This document shows, in pieces, positions 17,481-26,891 of a DNA stretch of 64,000 nt (within the stretch, counting starts at the first letter, position 1; every line of letters begins with the position of its first letter). The DNA is from Halocynthiibacter sp. SDUM655004. GTDB lineage: Bacteria; Pseudomonadota; Alphaproteobacteria; Rhodobacterales; Rhodobacteraceae. The position numbers and the translations under genes are program-made. Location: contig NZ_JAPDUG010000001.1 in assembly GCF_026015885.1 (NCBI RefSeq), positions 372,001 to 436,000 of the forward strand, in the 5' to 3' direction. Under the pieces are notes generated by a model. That model worked only from the letters and a program-made list of their open reading frames with translations. It made no database searches and was not told the DNA's origin.

Positions 17481-18929
17481 ATGACACGCGCTCGCAATGT
17501 AAAAATCGTGGCCACACTGGGGCCAGCATCCAACGACTACGATATGATCCGGGCGCTTTTCGAAGCTGGGGCCGATGTGTTCCGTTTGAACATGAGCCAC
17601 GGTGACCACAGTGAAATTCGTGTCCGTCATGAAATTATCCGCAAGATCGAAGCCGACCTTGATCGTCCGATCGCGATTCTGGCGGACCTTCAGGGGCCAA
17701 AACTGCGCTGCGGTGTGTTTGCCAATGACGAGGGCGAAGAGCTTGAGGTGGGTCAGAAGTTCCGCTTTGACCTTGATAAAGCCGAAGGTGACTCCACGCG
17801 CGTTTGCCTCCCGCACAAAGAGATTTTTGACGCGCTCGAAGTTGGTGCGACCCTTCTGGTGAATGATGGTAAGATTCGTGTTCGCGTTGAGGAATGCGGC
17901 GCGGACTTCGCAAACTGTGTTGTTGAAGTTGGCGGCACAATCAGCAACCGCAAAGGCGTGAACGTTCCTGATGTTGTTCTGCCTCTCGCCGCACTTTCGG
18001 AAAAAGACCGCCGCGACCTTGAGTTTGTATGCGAACTCGGTGTGGATTGGTTGGCGCTGTCGTTTGTACAGCGCCCAGAGGACGTTGCCGAAGCTCGCGA
18101 ATTGGCCAAAGGCCGCGCGGCTGTTCTCTCCAAAATTGAGAAGCCCGCAGCGGTGACTGCGTTTGACGATATTCTAGAGGTGTCCGACGGGATCATGGTT
18201 GCGCGCGGTGACCTTGGTGTTGAGCTTCCTGTTCAAAACGTGCCGCCGATTCAGAAACAGTTGATCCGCAAGTGTCGCCTTGCCGCGAAACCTGTGATCG
18301 TTGCGACGCAGATGCTCGAGAGCATGATCGATAGCCCCGTGCCTACACGCGCCGAGGTTTCAGATGTTGCGACAGCGATTTACGAAGGTGCGGACGCGAT
18401 CATGCTGTCTGCTGAATCTGCTGCTGGTAGCTTCCCGATCGAAGCGGTCACAACCATGAACAACGTTGCGATTGAGGTCGAGAGTGACTCGACTTATCGC
18501 GATGTGATCGAAGCCAGCCGCAATTCCAAAGGCGTAACTGTTGCCGACGGTATCGTCGCTGCGGCGCGGGAAATCGCGGAAACAACAGACATCAAGGCGA
18601 TCTGCTGCTTTACGCAATCTGGTACAACTGCGCTGCTCGTGGCGCGCGAGCGTCCGCGCGTTCCGATTATTGCGCTGTCTCCTGTGAAAGCAACGCTGCG
18701 CCGTCTTTGCCTGAGCTGGGGCACAAACTGTTATAATTCCGATGATGTTGAGCGCTTCAAGATGGCGGTTATTGGTGCGGCACGTGCAGCCTTGGATAGC
18801 GGTCACGCGACGAAGGACGACTTTATTGTTGTGACTGCCGGTGTGCCATTCAATGTACGCGGTACAACCAACATTCTGCGGGTTGCGCCTTGTGATGAAC
18901 GCTTGATTCTGAACATCGATCCTGAATAA
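17481..18929 (+). CDS. pyk: Pyruvate kinase
   Basis: Converts phosphoenolpyruvate and ADP to pyruvate and ATP in lower glycolysis. The 482-residue protein starts with the typical RNVKIVATLGPAS and ends with a C-terminal regulatory domain. Visible motifs are the phosphate-binding NMSHG, the active-site signature around LSKIEKPAA (catalytic Lys), MVARGDLGVELP and KPVIVATQMLESM. TGAGGA lies about 11 bases before the ATG. A small membrane protein gene follows 32 bases later and may be co-transcribed. Confidence 0.97.
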   Translation: MTRARNVKIVATLGPASNDYDMIRALFEAGADVFRLNMSHGDHSEIRVRHEIIRKIEADLDRPIAILADLQGPKLRCGVFANDEGEELEVGQKFRFDLDKAEGDSTRVCLPHKEIFDALEVGATLLVNDGKIRVRVEECGADFANCVVEVGGTISNRKGVNVPDVVLPLAALSEKDRRDLEFVCELGVDWLALSFVQRPEDVAEARELAKGRAAVLSKIEKPAAVTAFDDILEVSDGIMVARGDLGVELPVQNVPPIQKQLIRKCRLAAKPVIVATQMLESMIDSPVPTRAEVSDVATAIYEGADAIMLSAESAAGSFPIEAVTTMNNVAIEVESDSTYRDVIEASRNSKGVTVADGIVAAAREIAETTDIKAICCFTQSGTTALLVARERPRVPIIALSPVKATLRRLCLSWGTNCYNSDDVERFKMAVIGAARAALDSGHATKDDFIVVTAGVPFNVRGTTNILRVAPCDERLILNIDPE

Positions 18930-18961
18930 TTGGTGTCGTAACTCATCCCAAAGGGGGACGT

Positions 18962-19186
18962 GTGGACGCTGATTTGTTCTTTGTAATTGGTTTAGGGGTA
19001 GGTGTTCTGACTGTTCCGCCGATCCTTGGTGCGATGTTTGATGGCCGGTCGCCGCGCACAGCGGCGATCATGGTGCTGATTTCCGGCGGAATGATTGCCT
19101 TGGCCTCAAGCCAGAAGCCAGGTGGATATACGATCAACGAAATCCCTGAAGTGGTTTCGCGCGTGGCGAATAAATACATAGGATAA
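18962..19186 (+). CDS. Small two-helix membrane protein
   Basis: A 74-residue protein read from GTG 18962, with a GGGGG ribosome-site-like run 4 bases upstream. Two hydrophobic segments (about residues 5-25 and 34-48) flank a short polar loop with a DGRSPRTAA motif. The tail INEIPEVVSRVANKYIG is conserved-looking and likely cytoplasmic. The gene sits between pyk and rpmI. I recognise the general type, found in Rhodobacterales as a hypothetical protein, but can give no function. The codon pattern supports real coding. Confidence 0.75.
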   Translation: MDADLFFVIGLGVGVLTVPPILGAMFDGRSPRTAAIMVLISGGMIALASSQKPGGYTINEIPEVVSRVANKYIG

Positions 19187-19198
19187 GGCTTTTTGCTC

Positions 19199-19227
19199 TT
19201 GTCACTATGGGGTTTCCAGCCTATACG
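19199..19227 (+). promoter_or_regulatory. Candidate promoter for rpmI-rplT
   Basis: TTGTCA at 19199-19204 and TATACG at 19222-19227 are separated by 17 bases, matching five and four of six sigma-70 consensus positions. A start near 19234 would leave a leader of about 70 bases before rpmI. Confidence 0.5.
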
Positions 19228-19303
19228 ACGCGCTCTAATTGCACGACCGGCCCTGAGTGGCATGCCGAGTCGCGCTTAAACCGAACCCAGATAGGAGACG
19301 GAA

Positions 19304-19504
19304 ATGCCCAAGATGAAGACAAAATCGAGCTGCAAAAAGCGGTTCAAAGTGACGGCTTCCGGCCGTGTTGTTGCGGGTCAGGCTGGCAAACGCCACGGCA
19401 TGATCAAACGCACCAACAAATTCCTGCGCAACGCGCGCGGCACAACCACGCTCACCGCACCTGATGAGAAAATCATCAAGTCGATGATGCCCTATTCACG
19501 CTAA
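19304..19504 (+). CDS. rpmI: 50S ribosomal protein L35
   Basis: A 66-residue, highly basic ribosomal protein of the large subunit. The start [17 protein letters not shown], the central [10 protein letters not shown] and the end MMPYSR are diagnostic of L35. AGGAG stands 6 bases before the ATG. It is followed 12 bases later by rplT, the universal L35-L20 pairing. infC, often upstream in other bacteria, is not here, which is normal for Rhodobacterales. Confidence 0.98.
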   Translation: MPKMKTKSSCKKRFKVTASGRVVAGQAGKRHGMIKRTNKFLRNARGTTTLTAPDEKIIKSMMPYSR

Positions 19505-19516
19505 GGAGAGGTTGAT

Positions 19517-19882
19517 ATGTCCCGCGTTACTTCCGGTAAAGTCACTCACGCCCGTCACAAAAAAGTCGTCAAGGCCGCCAAAGGTTACTATGGCCGCCGC
19601 AAGAACCTGTTCCGTACTGCGGCGCAGGCTGTTGACAAGGCGAACCAATACGCCACACGCGACCGCAAGGCCCGCAAGCGCAATTTCCGTGCGCTCTGGA
19701 TCCAGCGGATCAACGCTGCTGTGCGCGCACATGACGAATCCCTGACATACTCCCGCTTCATCAACGGCCTTTCGCTGGCTGGTATCGAAGTGGACCGTAA
19801 AGTGCTTGCTGATCTGGCCGTTCACGAGCCAGAAGCCTTTACAGCGATCGTAGAAAAAGCTCAGGCCGCACTCGCAGCCTAA
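19517..19882 (+). CDS. rplT: 50S ribosomal protein L20
   Basis: A 121-residue basic protein that binds 23S rRNA early in large-subunit assembly. The sequence [30 protein letters not shown] and the later YSRFINGL are typical of L20. AGGAGAGG precedes the ATG, and the gene is coupled to rpmI. In some bacteria L20 represses its own operon through a leader structure; I did not find an obvious pseudoknot-like leader here. A strong terminator follows before pheS. Confidence 0.98.
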   Translation: MSRVTSGKVTHARHKKVVKAAKGYYGRRKNLFRTAAQAVDKANQYATRDRKARKRNFRALWIQRINAAVRAHDESLTYSRFINGLSLAGIEVDRKVLADLAVHEPEAFTAIVEKAQAALAA

Positions 19883-19921
19883 GCGACTCGCTCGCGATAC
19901 TCTAACAGAGTAGAAATTTTT

Positions 19922-19955
19922 GAAGCCGCGGGCCCCCGTAAGGGTCCGCGGCTTC
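19922..19955 (+). terminator. Terminator after rplT
   Basis: A perfect 10-bp stem (GAAGCCGCGG with CCGCGGCTTC), with an inner CCC/GGG pairing around a GTAA loop, is followed by TTGTGTTT. It separates the ribosomal protein operon from pheS. Confidence 0.85.
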
Positions 19956-20011
19956 TTGTGTTTAACCTCTGATGTGATAGCACAGCGGGGATTGAAAATA
20001 AGGGGCCGCGC

Positions 20012-21085
20012 ATGGACGATCTAAGGCAGAAATATCTTGAGGCAGTTGCCTCTGTCACCGACGAGGCCGCACTTGAGGATGTGCGCCTTGCTGCTGTCGG
20101 TAAAAAGGGTGAAATCGCGCTGAAGATGCGGGAGTTGGGCAAGATGACGCCCGAAGAACGGCAAGTGGCCGGACCTGCGCTCAATGCGCTGAAAGACGAG
20201 ATCAACTCGGCCCTCGCCGCCAAGAAAGAGGCGCTTGCGGATGCGGCCCTTGATGCGCGCCTAAGCGAAGAATGGCTTGACGTGACGCTGCCGGCGCGCG
20301 GTCGTCCGCAAGGTACGATCCATCCGGTGAGCCAAGTGACCGAAGAGGTCGTTGCGATCTTTGCCGACATGGGCTTTGCCGTGGCCGAAGGCCCCCAGAT
20401 CGAGAATGATTTCTACAATTTCGACGCGCTGAACATCCCGCCGCACCACCCCGCGCGGCAAGAGTTTGACACGTTCTATATGCACCGCGACGAGGGCGAC
20501 AATCGCCCGCCGCATGTCCTGCGTACGCATACCAGCCCTGTGCAAATCCGCGCGATGGAGAAAACCGGCGCGCCGATCCGCGTTATTGCTCCGGGTCGCG
20601 TGTACCGCAGCGATTACGACCAGACCCACACCCCCATGTTCCACCAGATCGAAGGCCTTGCCATCGGCAAGGATATCTCGATGGCGAACCTGAAGTGGGT
20701 GCTTGAGGAATTCTTCTCGGCGTTCTTTGAGATCGACGGAATCAAAACTCGTTTCCGCGCGAGCCACTTCCCCTTCACAGAGCCATCCGCCGAAGTTGAT
20801 ATCCAGTGCAGCTGGGTCGATGGGCAGTTGCGCATTGGCGAAGGTGACGGCTGGATGGAAGTGCTTGGCTCCGGCATGGTTCACCCCAAGGTTCTTGAAG
20901 CTGCGGGCGTTGATCCGGAAGCGTGGCAGGGCTTTGCCTTTGGTATGGGGATCGACCGGATTGCGATGTTGAAATACGGCATCCCTGATCTTCGGGCCTT
21001 CTTTGAGAGCGACCTGCGCTGGCTTCGCCATTACGGGTTCTCGGCTCTTGATATGCCAACACTGGCAGGGGGGCTTTCCCGATGA
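20012..21085 (+). CDS. pheS: Phenylalanine--tRNA ligase alpha subunit
   Basis: Catalytic subunit of the (alpha-beta)2 enzyme that charges tRNA-Phe. The 357-residue protein has an N-terminal coiled coil (about residues 1-90) followed by the class II core. Motif 2 is in [19 protein letters not shown], and motif 3 is in [20 protein letters not shown]. It is a canonical length for the family. It is followed 49 bases later by pheT. A long antisense open frame over its length is a codon-bias shadow. Confidence 0.97.
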   Translation: MDDLRQKYLEAVASVTDEAALEDVRLAAVGKKGEIALKMRELGKMTPEERQVAGPALNALKDEINSALAAKKEALADAALDARLSEEWLDVTLPARGRPQGTIHPVSQVTEEVVAIFADMGFAVAEGPQIENDFYNFDALNIPPHHPARQEFDTFYMHRDEGDNRPPHVLRTHTSPVQIRAMEKTGAPIRVIAPGRVYRSDYDQTHTPMFHQIEGLAIGKDISMANLKWVLEEFFSAFFEIDGIKTRFRASHFPFTEPSAEVDIQCSWVDGQLRIGEGDGWMEVLGSGMVHPKVLEAAGVDPEAWQGFAFGMGIDRIAMLKYGIPDLRAFFESDLRWLRHYGFSALDMPTLAGGLSR

Positions 21086-21134
21086 CATCTGCACAAACAC
21101 CAATTTGCTTCGCATCTAACGGGAGCGCACGCGC

Positions 21135-23546
21135 ATGAAGTTCACACTATCTTGGTTGAAAACCCATCTGGACACTGACGCCTCATTGGATGACATCCTC
21201 TATGCGCTGACCGATCTTGGCCTTGAGGTCGAGGAGGTTCATAACCCTGCTGAGCGGCTCGGCGATTTCACGATTGCCAAGGTTCTGAGTGCGGAGAAAC
21301 ATCCCGAGGCTGACCGCCTCAAGGTTTGTAATGTTCTGACCGATGAAGGCGAAAAGCAGATCGTCTGCGGCGCACCAAACGCACGCGAAGGCATCACCGT
21401 CGTTCTGGCAAAGCCGGGCATGTATATCCCCGGACTCGATATCACCATTTCTGTTGGCAAAATCCGTGGCGTTGAAAGCCATGGTATGATGGCCAGTGAG
21501 CGCGAAATGGAGCTTTCTGACGAGCATGATGGCATCATCGAGCTTCCAAGCGGTGAGGTTGGCGACCGTTTCGTTGATTATCTGGCCGAGCATGATCCCG
21601 CCAAAGTCGATGCGATGATCGAAATCGCGATCACACCAAACCGCCCCGACGCGCTTGGTGTTCGTGGTATCGCCCGCGATCTTGCCGCGCGTGGATTGGG
21701 TAAGCTGAAGCCCGCGCCCGAAGCTAAGGTTGAAGGCACGTTCAAAAGCCCGATTTCCGTAACAATCGATGAAGACACCCGCACTGACGGCTGTGAAGTC
21801 TTTATGGGACGGTTGATCAAAGGCGTGAAGAACGGTCCAAGCCCCCAGTGGCTTCAGGATTGGCTGACTGCGATTGGCCTTCGCCCGATTTCCGCACTGG
21901 TCGATATCACCAACTTCTTCACATATGATCAGAACCGCCCGCTCCACGTTTTTGACGCCGATAAGGTGAAGGGCAACCTTCGTGTACATCGCACAAAGGG
22001 CGGCGAGACTCTCATGGCGCTGGACGAGAAGGAATATACCTTCGACGCCGGAATGGTTGTGATCTCTGATGATGAAGGTGTCGAAAGTATCGGCGGTATC
22101 ATGGGTGGTCTTGAAACAGGCTGCACAGAGGAAACCGTAAATGTCTTCCTTGAGGCCGCGGTTTGGGATGTTGTGCAGATTGCCAAAACCGGACGTGCGC
22201 TCAAGATCAATTCCGACGCGCGCTACCGCAACGAGCGCGGCATTGATCCCGCATTCAATCCAGTCGCTATCGAACTGGCAACTCAGATGATCCTTGATCT
22301 CTGTGGCGGCGAGCCAAGCGAGGTTGTCGTCGCGGGCGAAGTGCCGGACACAAACCGCGCCTATAAGCTTGATACTGACCGTGTTCAAAGCCTCGTGGGA
22401 ATGGACATTCCAGCTGATACACAGCGTGAGACGTTGACAGCGCTTGGCTTCGAGCTTGATGGTGACATGGCGAGCGTTCCAAGCTGGCGGCCCGATGTTC
22501 AGGGGTCTGCTGACCTTGTGGAAGAGGTGGCGCGGGTTGCTTCGCTTACGAAGCTTGAAGGCCGTCCAATGGCGCGTGCGAGTGTTGGTGTTCCCGGTCC
22601 AATCCTGACGCCAATGCAGAAGCGCGAAAGCATCGCGCGGCGTACCGTAGCTGCACTTGGCTACAACGAATGCGTCACCTACAGCTTTATCGACAAAGAT
22701 ACCGCAGAGCTTTTTGCGGGCGGGTCGGACGCAACGATGTTGGCCAACCCGATTTCGTCGGAAATGAGCCATATGCGCCCCGATCTGCTGGCAGGGTTGC
22801 TTCAGGCTGCTGCGCGGAACCAAGCGCGTGGCGTTGCTGATCTTGCGCTCTTCGAAGTTGGCCCTGCTTTCCATGGCGGCGAGCCGGAAGAGCAGCATAT
22901 TCAGGTCGCGGGCCTTCTTGTGGGCGCGACTGGCCCAAAGGATGTTCATGGTGAGCGTCGTACAGTTGATCTGTTCGATGCAAAGGCCGATGCCGAGGCT
23001 GTTCTGGCGGCTATCGGAGCGCCTGCCAAGGCTCAAATCCTACGCGGCAAGAACGCGTGGTGGCATCCTGGCCGCAACGGTAATATCTGTCTTGGACCCA
23101 AGAAAATCCTCGCGAGTTTTGGTGAAGTTCATCCGAAAACGCTGGAGAAAATGGGCGTCAAAGGCGCGGCTGTTGCCTTTACTGTCTACCTTGAGGAAGC
23201 ACCGTTTAAGCGCAAATCCAAGGCCACACGTGCCGCTCTAGGTGCAAGTGATCTTCAAGCAGTTGAGCGCGATTTCGCCTTTGTGGTTGATACAGGTGTT
23301 GAGGCCGCAAGCGTGGTAAATGCGGCCGCTGGTGTGGATAAGAACCTCATCACAAACGTGCACCTCTTTGATCAGTTCACCGGAGAGACTGCGGAGCGTC
23401 AGATGGGCGAGGGCAAGAAATCCCTTGCGATCACCGTACGTCTTCAGCCGAAGGACAAAACGCTCAAAGAGAAAGACATCGAAGAGGTCTCTGCCAAGAT
23501 TATCGCCAAGGTCGAGAAGGCTACGGGCGGCACACTTCGCGGCTAA
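21135..23546 (+). CDS. pheT: Phenylalanine--tRNA ligase beta subunit
   Basis: The 803-residue editing and tRNA-binding partner of PheS. In order: N-terminal domain, an EMAP/OB tRNA-binding domain (about residues 40-150), the B3/B4 editing domain (about 210-390), the B5 domain, a class II-like inactive catalytic fold, and a C-terminal ferredoxin-like anticodon-binding domain (about 710-803, starting near SDLQAVERDFAFVVD). The length is normal. GGGAG stands upstream of the ATG. The 617-residue reading frame on the opposite strand inside it is a shadow of strong codon bias. Confidence 0.97.
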   Translation: MKFTLSWLKTHLDTDASLDDILYALTDLGLEVEEVHNPAERLGDFTIAKVLSAEKHPEADRLKVCNVLTDEGEKQIVCGAPNAREGITVVLAKPGMYIPGLDITISVGKIRGVESHGMMASEREMELSDEHDGIIELPSGEVGDRFVDYLAEHDPAKVDAMIEIAITPNRPDALGVRGIARDLAARGLGKLKPAPEAKVEGTFKSPISVTIDEDTRTDGCEVFMGRLIKGVKNGPSPQWLQDWLTAIGLRPISALVDITNFFTYDQNRPLHVFDADKVKGNLRVHRTKGGETLMALDEKEYTFDAGMVVISDDEGVESIGGIMGGLETGCTEETVNVFLEAAVWDVVQIAKTGRALKINSDARYRNERGIDPAFNPVAIELATQMILDLCGGEPSEVVVAGEVPDTNRAYKLDTDRVQSLVGMDIPADTQRETLTALGFELDGDMASVPSWRPDVQGSADLVEEVARVASLTKLEGRPMARASVGVPGPILTPMQKRESIARRTVAALGYNECVTYSFIDKDTAELFAGGSDATMLANPISSEMSHMRPDLLAGLLQAAARNQARGVADLALFEVGPAFHGGEPEEQHIQVAGLLVGATGPKDVHGERRTVDLFDAKADAEAVLAAIGAPAKAQILRGKNAWWHPGRNGNICLGPKKILASFGEVHPKTLEKMGVKGAAVAFTVYLEEAPFKRKSKATRAALGASDLQAVERDFAFVVDTGVEAASVVNAAAGVDKNLITNVHLFDQFTGETAERQMGEGKKSLAITVRLQPKDKTLKEKDIEEVSAKIIAKVEKATGGTLRG

Positions 23547-23554
23547 ACTAACTT

Positions 23555-23585
23555 CGGAATGCGCGGCACGGCGTTGCGCATTCCG
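23555..23585. repeat. Perfect hairpin between pheT and ytoQ
   Basis: A 10-bp perfect inverted repeat (CGGAATGCGC and GCGCATTCCG) with an 11-base loop starts 9 bases after the pheT stop and ends 20 bases before the ytoQ ATG. No T-run follows, so it is not a classical terminator. It could be a processing or mRNA-stability structure, or a factor-assisted terminator. Confidence 0.7.
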
Positions 23586-23605
23586 CCAATGAGGGGGAAA
23601 TCCAA

Positions 23606-24055
23606 ATGATGCTAAACGTTTACCTATCCGGCGAGATTCACACTGATTGGCGCGATGAGATTATTGCAGGCGCCGAAGGGCTTGGCGTGACATTCAGTGC
23701 GCCTGTTACGGATCATGACGCCAGCGATGATTGTGGCGTTGCGATTATGGGCGAAGAGCCCAACAAATTCTGGCATGACAACAAGGGCGCAAAGCTCAAT
23801 GCCATCCGCACCCGCACAGCGATCGAAGCGGCAGACATTGTTGTTGTGCGCTTTGGCGAGAAATACCGCCAGTGGAACGCGGCCTTCGATGCGGGATATG
23901 CCGCAGCATTGGGGAAATCGCTGGTCGTGATGCATGGCCCAGACCACCAGCACGCCTTGAAAGAAGTGGATGCAGCCGCCCTCGCAGTAACAGAAACGCC
24001 AGAGCAGGTTGTACAGATCTTGCGGTACGTGCTTTCTGGTGAATTGCCGAAGTAA
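23606..24055 (+). CDS. YtoQ family protein
   Basis: A 149-residue cytoplasmic protein of the YtoQ family, whose function is unknown. It begins MMLNVYLSGEIHTDWRDEI and carries a DADIVVVRFGEKY-like segment and a FDAGYAAALGKSLVVMHG segment. These resemble nucleoside 2-deoxyribosyltransferase-like folds, which is an inference. GAGGGGGAAA precedes the start; a second ATG one codon later is an alternative. It lies downstream of pheT behind a hairpin and is closed by a terminator. Confidence 0.85.
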   Translation: MMLNVYLSGEIHTDWRDEIIAGAEGLGVTFSAPVTDHDASDDCGVAIMGEEPNKFWHDNKGAKLNAIRTRTAIEAADIVVVRFGEKYRQWNAAFDAGYAAALGKSLVVMHGPDHQHALKEVDAAALAVTETPEQVVQILRYVLSGELPK

Positions 24056-24060
24056 GTTAA

Positions 24061-24081
24061 GTGGGCAGTTTGCCCGCTTTT
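24061..24081 (+). terminator. Terminator after ytoQ
   Basis: A 7-bp stem (GTGGGCA with TGCCCGC, one G-U pair) and GTT loop are followed by TTTT, starting 5 bases after the ytoQ stop. Confidence 0.7.
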
Positions 24082-24152
24082 CGACACACCAAAGCTTCAG
24101 GCGACACAAGAAATATCGGACATCGAGAAAAGCGGCCGAGTAGCGGTAAAGG

Positions 24153-25352
24153 CTATTCGGCAGGCACACCAAATATGACGATCATGGCGCAAAGAATTGA
24201 CAATGCCATGAACGCCAAAGCTTTGTGTTTTTCCTCTTTTTGTTTCCGCGCATGCTCCCACGCGACCATGCATTGCAATGCGTAGAACAGAGCAAAAGCA
24301 CGGCTCGCGAGCGCGATGACGGCATTCACGTCCAGCGATACGAGAATTGCAATGCCAACGCCTGAGATCAGCACATAACCATGCCGTGGATCGACTTTAC
24401 CTCCGGAAATCTGCTCGATTAAGCCGGCGTCACCAAGGCTGTCGGCAACAGACGCGCTGAATTGGCTGGCCACTGCTGCAGCTGTGAGACTGAGGGGAAG
24501 TACCACAGCCACCGCGCCAGAGACTGTGATAATTGCAGCCACTCCGCTTCCTTTTGCAAGTTCCGACATCAGCGGCGAGAGCAGTATGAAAAAGGCGATA
24601 TAGATTATCCCAGACATAATTTGCGCGATGCGCATGGCCTTTTGCCGAGTCTCGGAATCAAATTCATCTCCCATAAAGCGGGTGGTTTCAAAACCCTGTA
24701 CGACGATCAACAAGCCAAGCAAGACCGGCAGTGAGCTCGCCTCTAATCGGCCAGGTGGAGGCCGGACCGACTGTCCATCGCCAATCAAAAGAACGGCATA
24801 TACGGCGAGCGCAACCAGCAAGCCGGCAATGACCGACAAATTCAGCGCCGTGGCATAACGCTCGATCGAGCTCACCTTTTCAGCGCCGCCCGTCCAGCCA
24901 AGAAAACCGATCAACGCCACCAAGCCGATAGCTATTCCGTTTGCCACAAGTTCGTTCTGCACGTTCATCGATTGCAGAATGAAATGGCCGAGCAATGAAA
25001 GGTAATAGGCAACTGATATGAAATAAGCGAATGCCAGCACGATGTGGCTTAGGCTCTCGATGGATTGGAGCGCCTTATCCTTGGCGCTTCCAAGTGCAGG
25101 TTCGACATTGCGAATGTTGTAGCGGATTGTCCACCCAACGAGCATGGCAACCGCGATCAGAAGCGCCATTGCGGGTGCTGCATAGCCGCCAAATTCCCGC
25201 GCAAGCAGCGGCGCAGATACCAAAAAACCGCTGCCGATGATCGAGGCAAGAGGGGTTACTGTTGCGCGCCAGAGAGCTGATTTGGTGAAAGGCGCAAATA
25301 GCAGTAAAGCAATACTTATTGCGACGGTAGCACCGAAAATGATGGACGTCAT
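24153..25352 (-). CDS. Unassigned permease with LeuT/APC-like layout
   Basis: A 399-residue integral membrane protein with about 11-12 hydrophobic segments. A Gly-rich broken helix near the N-terminus (TPLASIIGSGFLVSAPLLA) and a later unwound-looking VVQGFETTRFMGDEF segment recall the APC/LeuT fold, in which helices 1 and 6 are broken at the substrate site. No subfamily was recognised. The gene is isolated: ytoQ converges on one side, and a roughly 200-bp gap separates it from the GST gene upstream. Its substrate is unknown; small amines or amino acids would fit the fold. Confidence 0.72.
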   Translation of the reverse strand: MTSIIFGATVAISIALLLFAPFTKSALWRATVTPLASIIGSGFLVSAPLLAREFGGYAAPAMALLIAVAMLVGWTIRYNIRNVEPALGSAKDKALQSIESLSHIVLAFAYFISVAYYLSLLGHFILQSMNVQNELVANGIAIGLVALIGFLGWTGGAEKVSSIERYATALNLSVIAGLLVALAVYAVLLIGDGQSVRPPPGRLEASSLPVLLGLLIVVQGFETTRFMGDEFDSETRQKAMRIAQIMSGIIYIAFFILLSPLMSELAKGSGVAAIITVSGAVAVVLPLSLTAAAVASQFSASVADSLGDAGLIEQISGGKVDPRHGYVLISGVGIAILVSLDVNAVIALASRAFALFYALQCMVAWEHARKQKEEKHKALAFMALSILCAMIVIFGVPAE

Positions 25353-25515
25353 GCTGTTCCGTTCCCTGAAGAAATTCCCACTAGTATGCTTGATTTTCAG
25401 GATGCTACAAATGCTAACGTGTTACAGGCGTCGATTGTTTGAATGAAATTGCTATTTCGTTGGTTTGGGTGGCCGACATTGAGCAGCCGGCGCGATGTGC
25501 AATAGGTCGTGAACC

Positions 25516-25542
25516 AAAAAGGGGCAGGCCGTCGCCCACCCC
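25516..25542 (-). terminator. Terminator after the GST gene
   Basis: Read on the minus strand, GGGGTGGGC and GGCCTGCCCC pair over 9 positions, including two G-U pairs, around a GACG loop. TTTTT follows. It lies just downstream of the GST stop. Confidence 0.75.
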
Positions 25543-25550
25543 CTTCGAAT

Positions 25551-26279
25551 TTAACTCGCAGGTTGCTTCAGACCTGCTTGAACGGCTGGACGCGCGAGGA
25601 AGCGTTCAAGATATGCAGTGACATTCGGGAAATCGTCGATACCTATCAGGTCTCCCGCTTCGTAGAAATCGACAACAGTGCGCACCCATGGTGCAACGGC
25701 GATATCCGCGATGGAGTAGGTGCCGGTGATCCATTCTTTGCCTTCAAGCTGCGTGTTCAGCACGCCAAAGAGCCGTTTCGTTTCATCCACGTAGCGGTCA
25801 CGGGGGCGTTTGTCTTCAAACTCTTTGCCCGCGAATTTATGGAAGAAACCGAGCTGTCCAAGCATCGGGCCAAAACCGCCAACCTGCCAGAAGAGCCATT
25901 GCAGCGTTTCATAGCGTGCGGCGCCTTCGCGGGGCAGGAGCTTACCTTCGGTATCGGCCTTGTCGGCCAGATAGGTCAGGATCGCTCCGGTTTCGAACAG
26001 TCCAACTGGCGCGCCGTCCGGACCCGCGGGGTCGATTATCGCGGGGATTTTGTTGTTTGGATTGAGCGATAGGAACTCGGGCGAAAACTGGTCATTAGTC
26101 GCAAAGCTGACCTGATGCGCGTCATAGGGCAATCCAAGTTCTTCGAGGAGGATTGAAACCTTTACGCCGTTTGGCGTTGGAAGGGAGTAAAGCTGAATAT
26201 GCTCAGGATTCTTCGGGGCCCATTTATTGGTAATCGGAAATTCGTCTAGTGAAGATTTGATTGGTGTTTGAATTGTCAT
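25551..26279 (-). CDS. Glutathione S-transferase family protein, YghU type
   Basis: A 242-residue cytoplasmic protein with an N-terminal extension, a thioredoxin-like GST domain and an all-helical C-terminal domain. The segments [25 protein letters not shown] and NPNNKIPAI, and the later [15 protein letters not shown], are typical of the YghU/YfcG (Ure2p-like) group, which acts as glutathione-dependent disulfide reductase. The start at 26279 is preferred to 26318 because AAGGAG lies 8 bases upstream. It is divergent from mscL. Its natural substrate is unknown. Confidence 0.9.
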   Translation of the reverse strand: MTIQTPIKSSLDEFPITNKWAPKNPEHIQLYSLPTPNGVKVSILLEELGLPYDAHQVSFATNDQFSPEFLSLNPNNKIPAIIDPAGPDGAPVGLFETGAILTYLADKADTEGKLLPREGAARYETLQWLFWQVGGFGPMLGQLGFFHKFAGKEFEDKRPRDRYVDETKRLFGVLNTQLEGKEWITGTYSIADIAVAPWVRTVVDFYEAGDLIGIDDFPNVTAYLERFLARPAVQAGLKQPAS

Positions 26280-26367
26280 TTGTCTGCTCCTTTGTCGGAC
26301 CATGGACATATGCACCACACGCGCGTTTAAAAGGGGCTTCCCCTATGCGTTTTTCTGCTATCCAATA

Positions 26368-26393
26368 TGCGTATACGCACAGAGATTTGTGCG
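26368..26393. promoter_or_regulatory. Overlapping palindromes between GST and mscL genes
   Basis: The perfect 12-bp palindrome TGCGTATACGCA (26368-26379) overlaps an inverted repeat CGCACA-6-TGTGCG (26376-26393). Both lie in the 154-bp divergent region, 41 bases before the mscL start. This is the pattern of an operator, but no regulator is known from sequence. Confidence 0.45.
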
Positions 26394-26433
26394 TGGTGGT
26401 ATTTTGACAAAGTTACAAAAGAGGGACGCGCAA

Positions 26434-26874
26434 ATGTTAAGTGAATTCAGGGATTTTATCGCCAAAGGCAACGTCATGGATATGGCGGTCGGTATCATTG
26501 TCGGGGCGGCGTTTACGGCGATCGTAAAGTCTATGGTGTCCGATCTGATAAACCCTTTTATCGGACTGTTCCTTGGCGGCGCGGATTTCACCAACAACTT
26601 CATTATTCTCTCTGGTGGCGAAGAGGGCGTCGTCTATACCAGCCTTGAAGCAGCGCGCGAAGCAGGGGCTGCGGTGTTTGCCTATGGCGCGTTCATCATG
26701 GCGTTGATTAACTTCCTGATTATCGCTTGGGTCGTGTTCTTGCTTGTGAAGAGCGTAAATCGCATCAAAGAACAAGCAGCGAAAGAAGAAGAGGCCGCCG
26801 AAGAAGCGCCCGCAGGACCGAGCGAGATTGATCTTCTCAAGGATATCCGAGATTCACTGGCCAAGAAGGCCTAG
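26434..26874 (+). CDS. mscL: Large-conductance mechanosensitive channel
   Basis: MscL opens under membrane tension to release solutes on hypo-osmotic shock, useful to a marine bacterium. The 146-residue protein starts [31 protein letters not shown], containing the amphipathic N-terminal helix and pore helix TM1. A periplasmic loop with acidic residues, TM2 (about residues 84-108) and a charged cytoplasmic helix follow. The upstream in-frame start at 26302 is rejected: ATG 26434 has GAGGGA before it and the family N-terminus. Confidence 0.96.
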   Translation: MLSEFRDFIAKGNVMDMAVGIIVGAAFTAIVKSMVSDLINPFIGLFLGGADFTNNFIILSGGEEGVVYTSLEAAREAGAAVFAYGAFIMALINFLIIAWVVFLLVKSVNRIKEQAAKEEEAAEEAPAGPSEIDLLKDIRDSLAKKA

Positions 26875-26891
26875 TCATTATCTTAAATAAG

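Noticed and set aside
20261-21115. 284-residue open frame on the minus strand across pheS
   Set aside because: Antisense shadow of pheS.
21183-23036. 617-residue open frame on the minus strand inside pheT
   Set aside because: It lies wholly within pheT, has no family features or ribosome site, and reflects GC-biased codon use.
26404-26409. TTGACA upstream of mscL
   Set aside because: Only 25 bases from the start codon; a -10 at 17-bp spacing would fall on the ATG.
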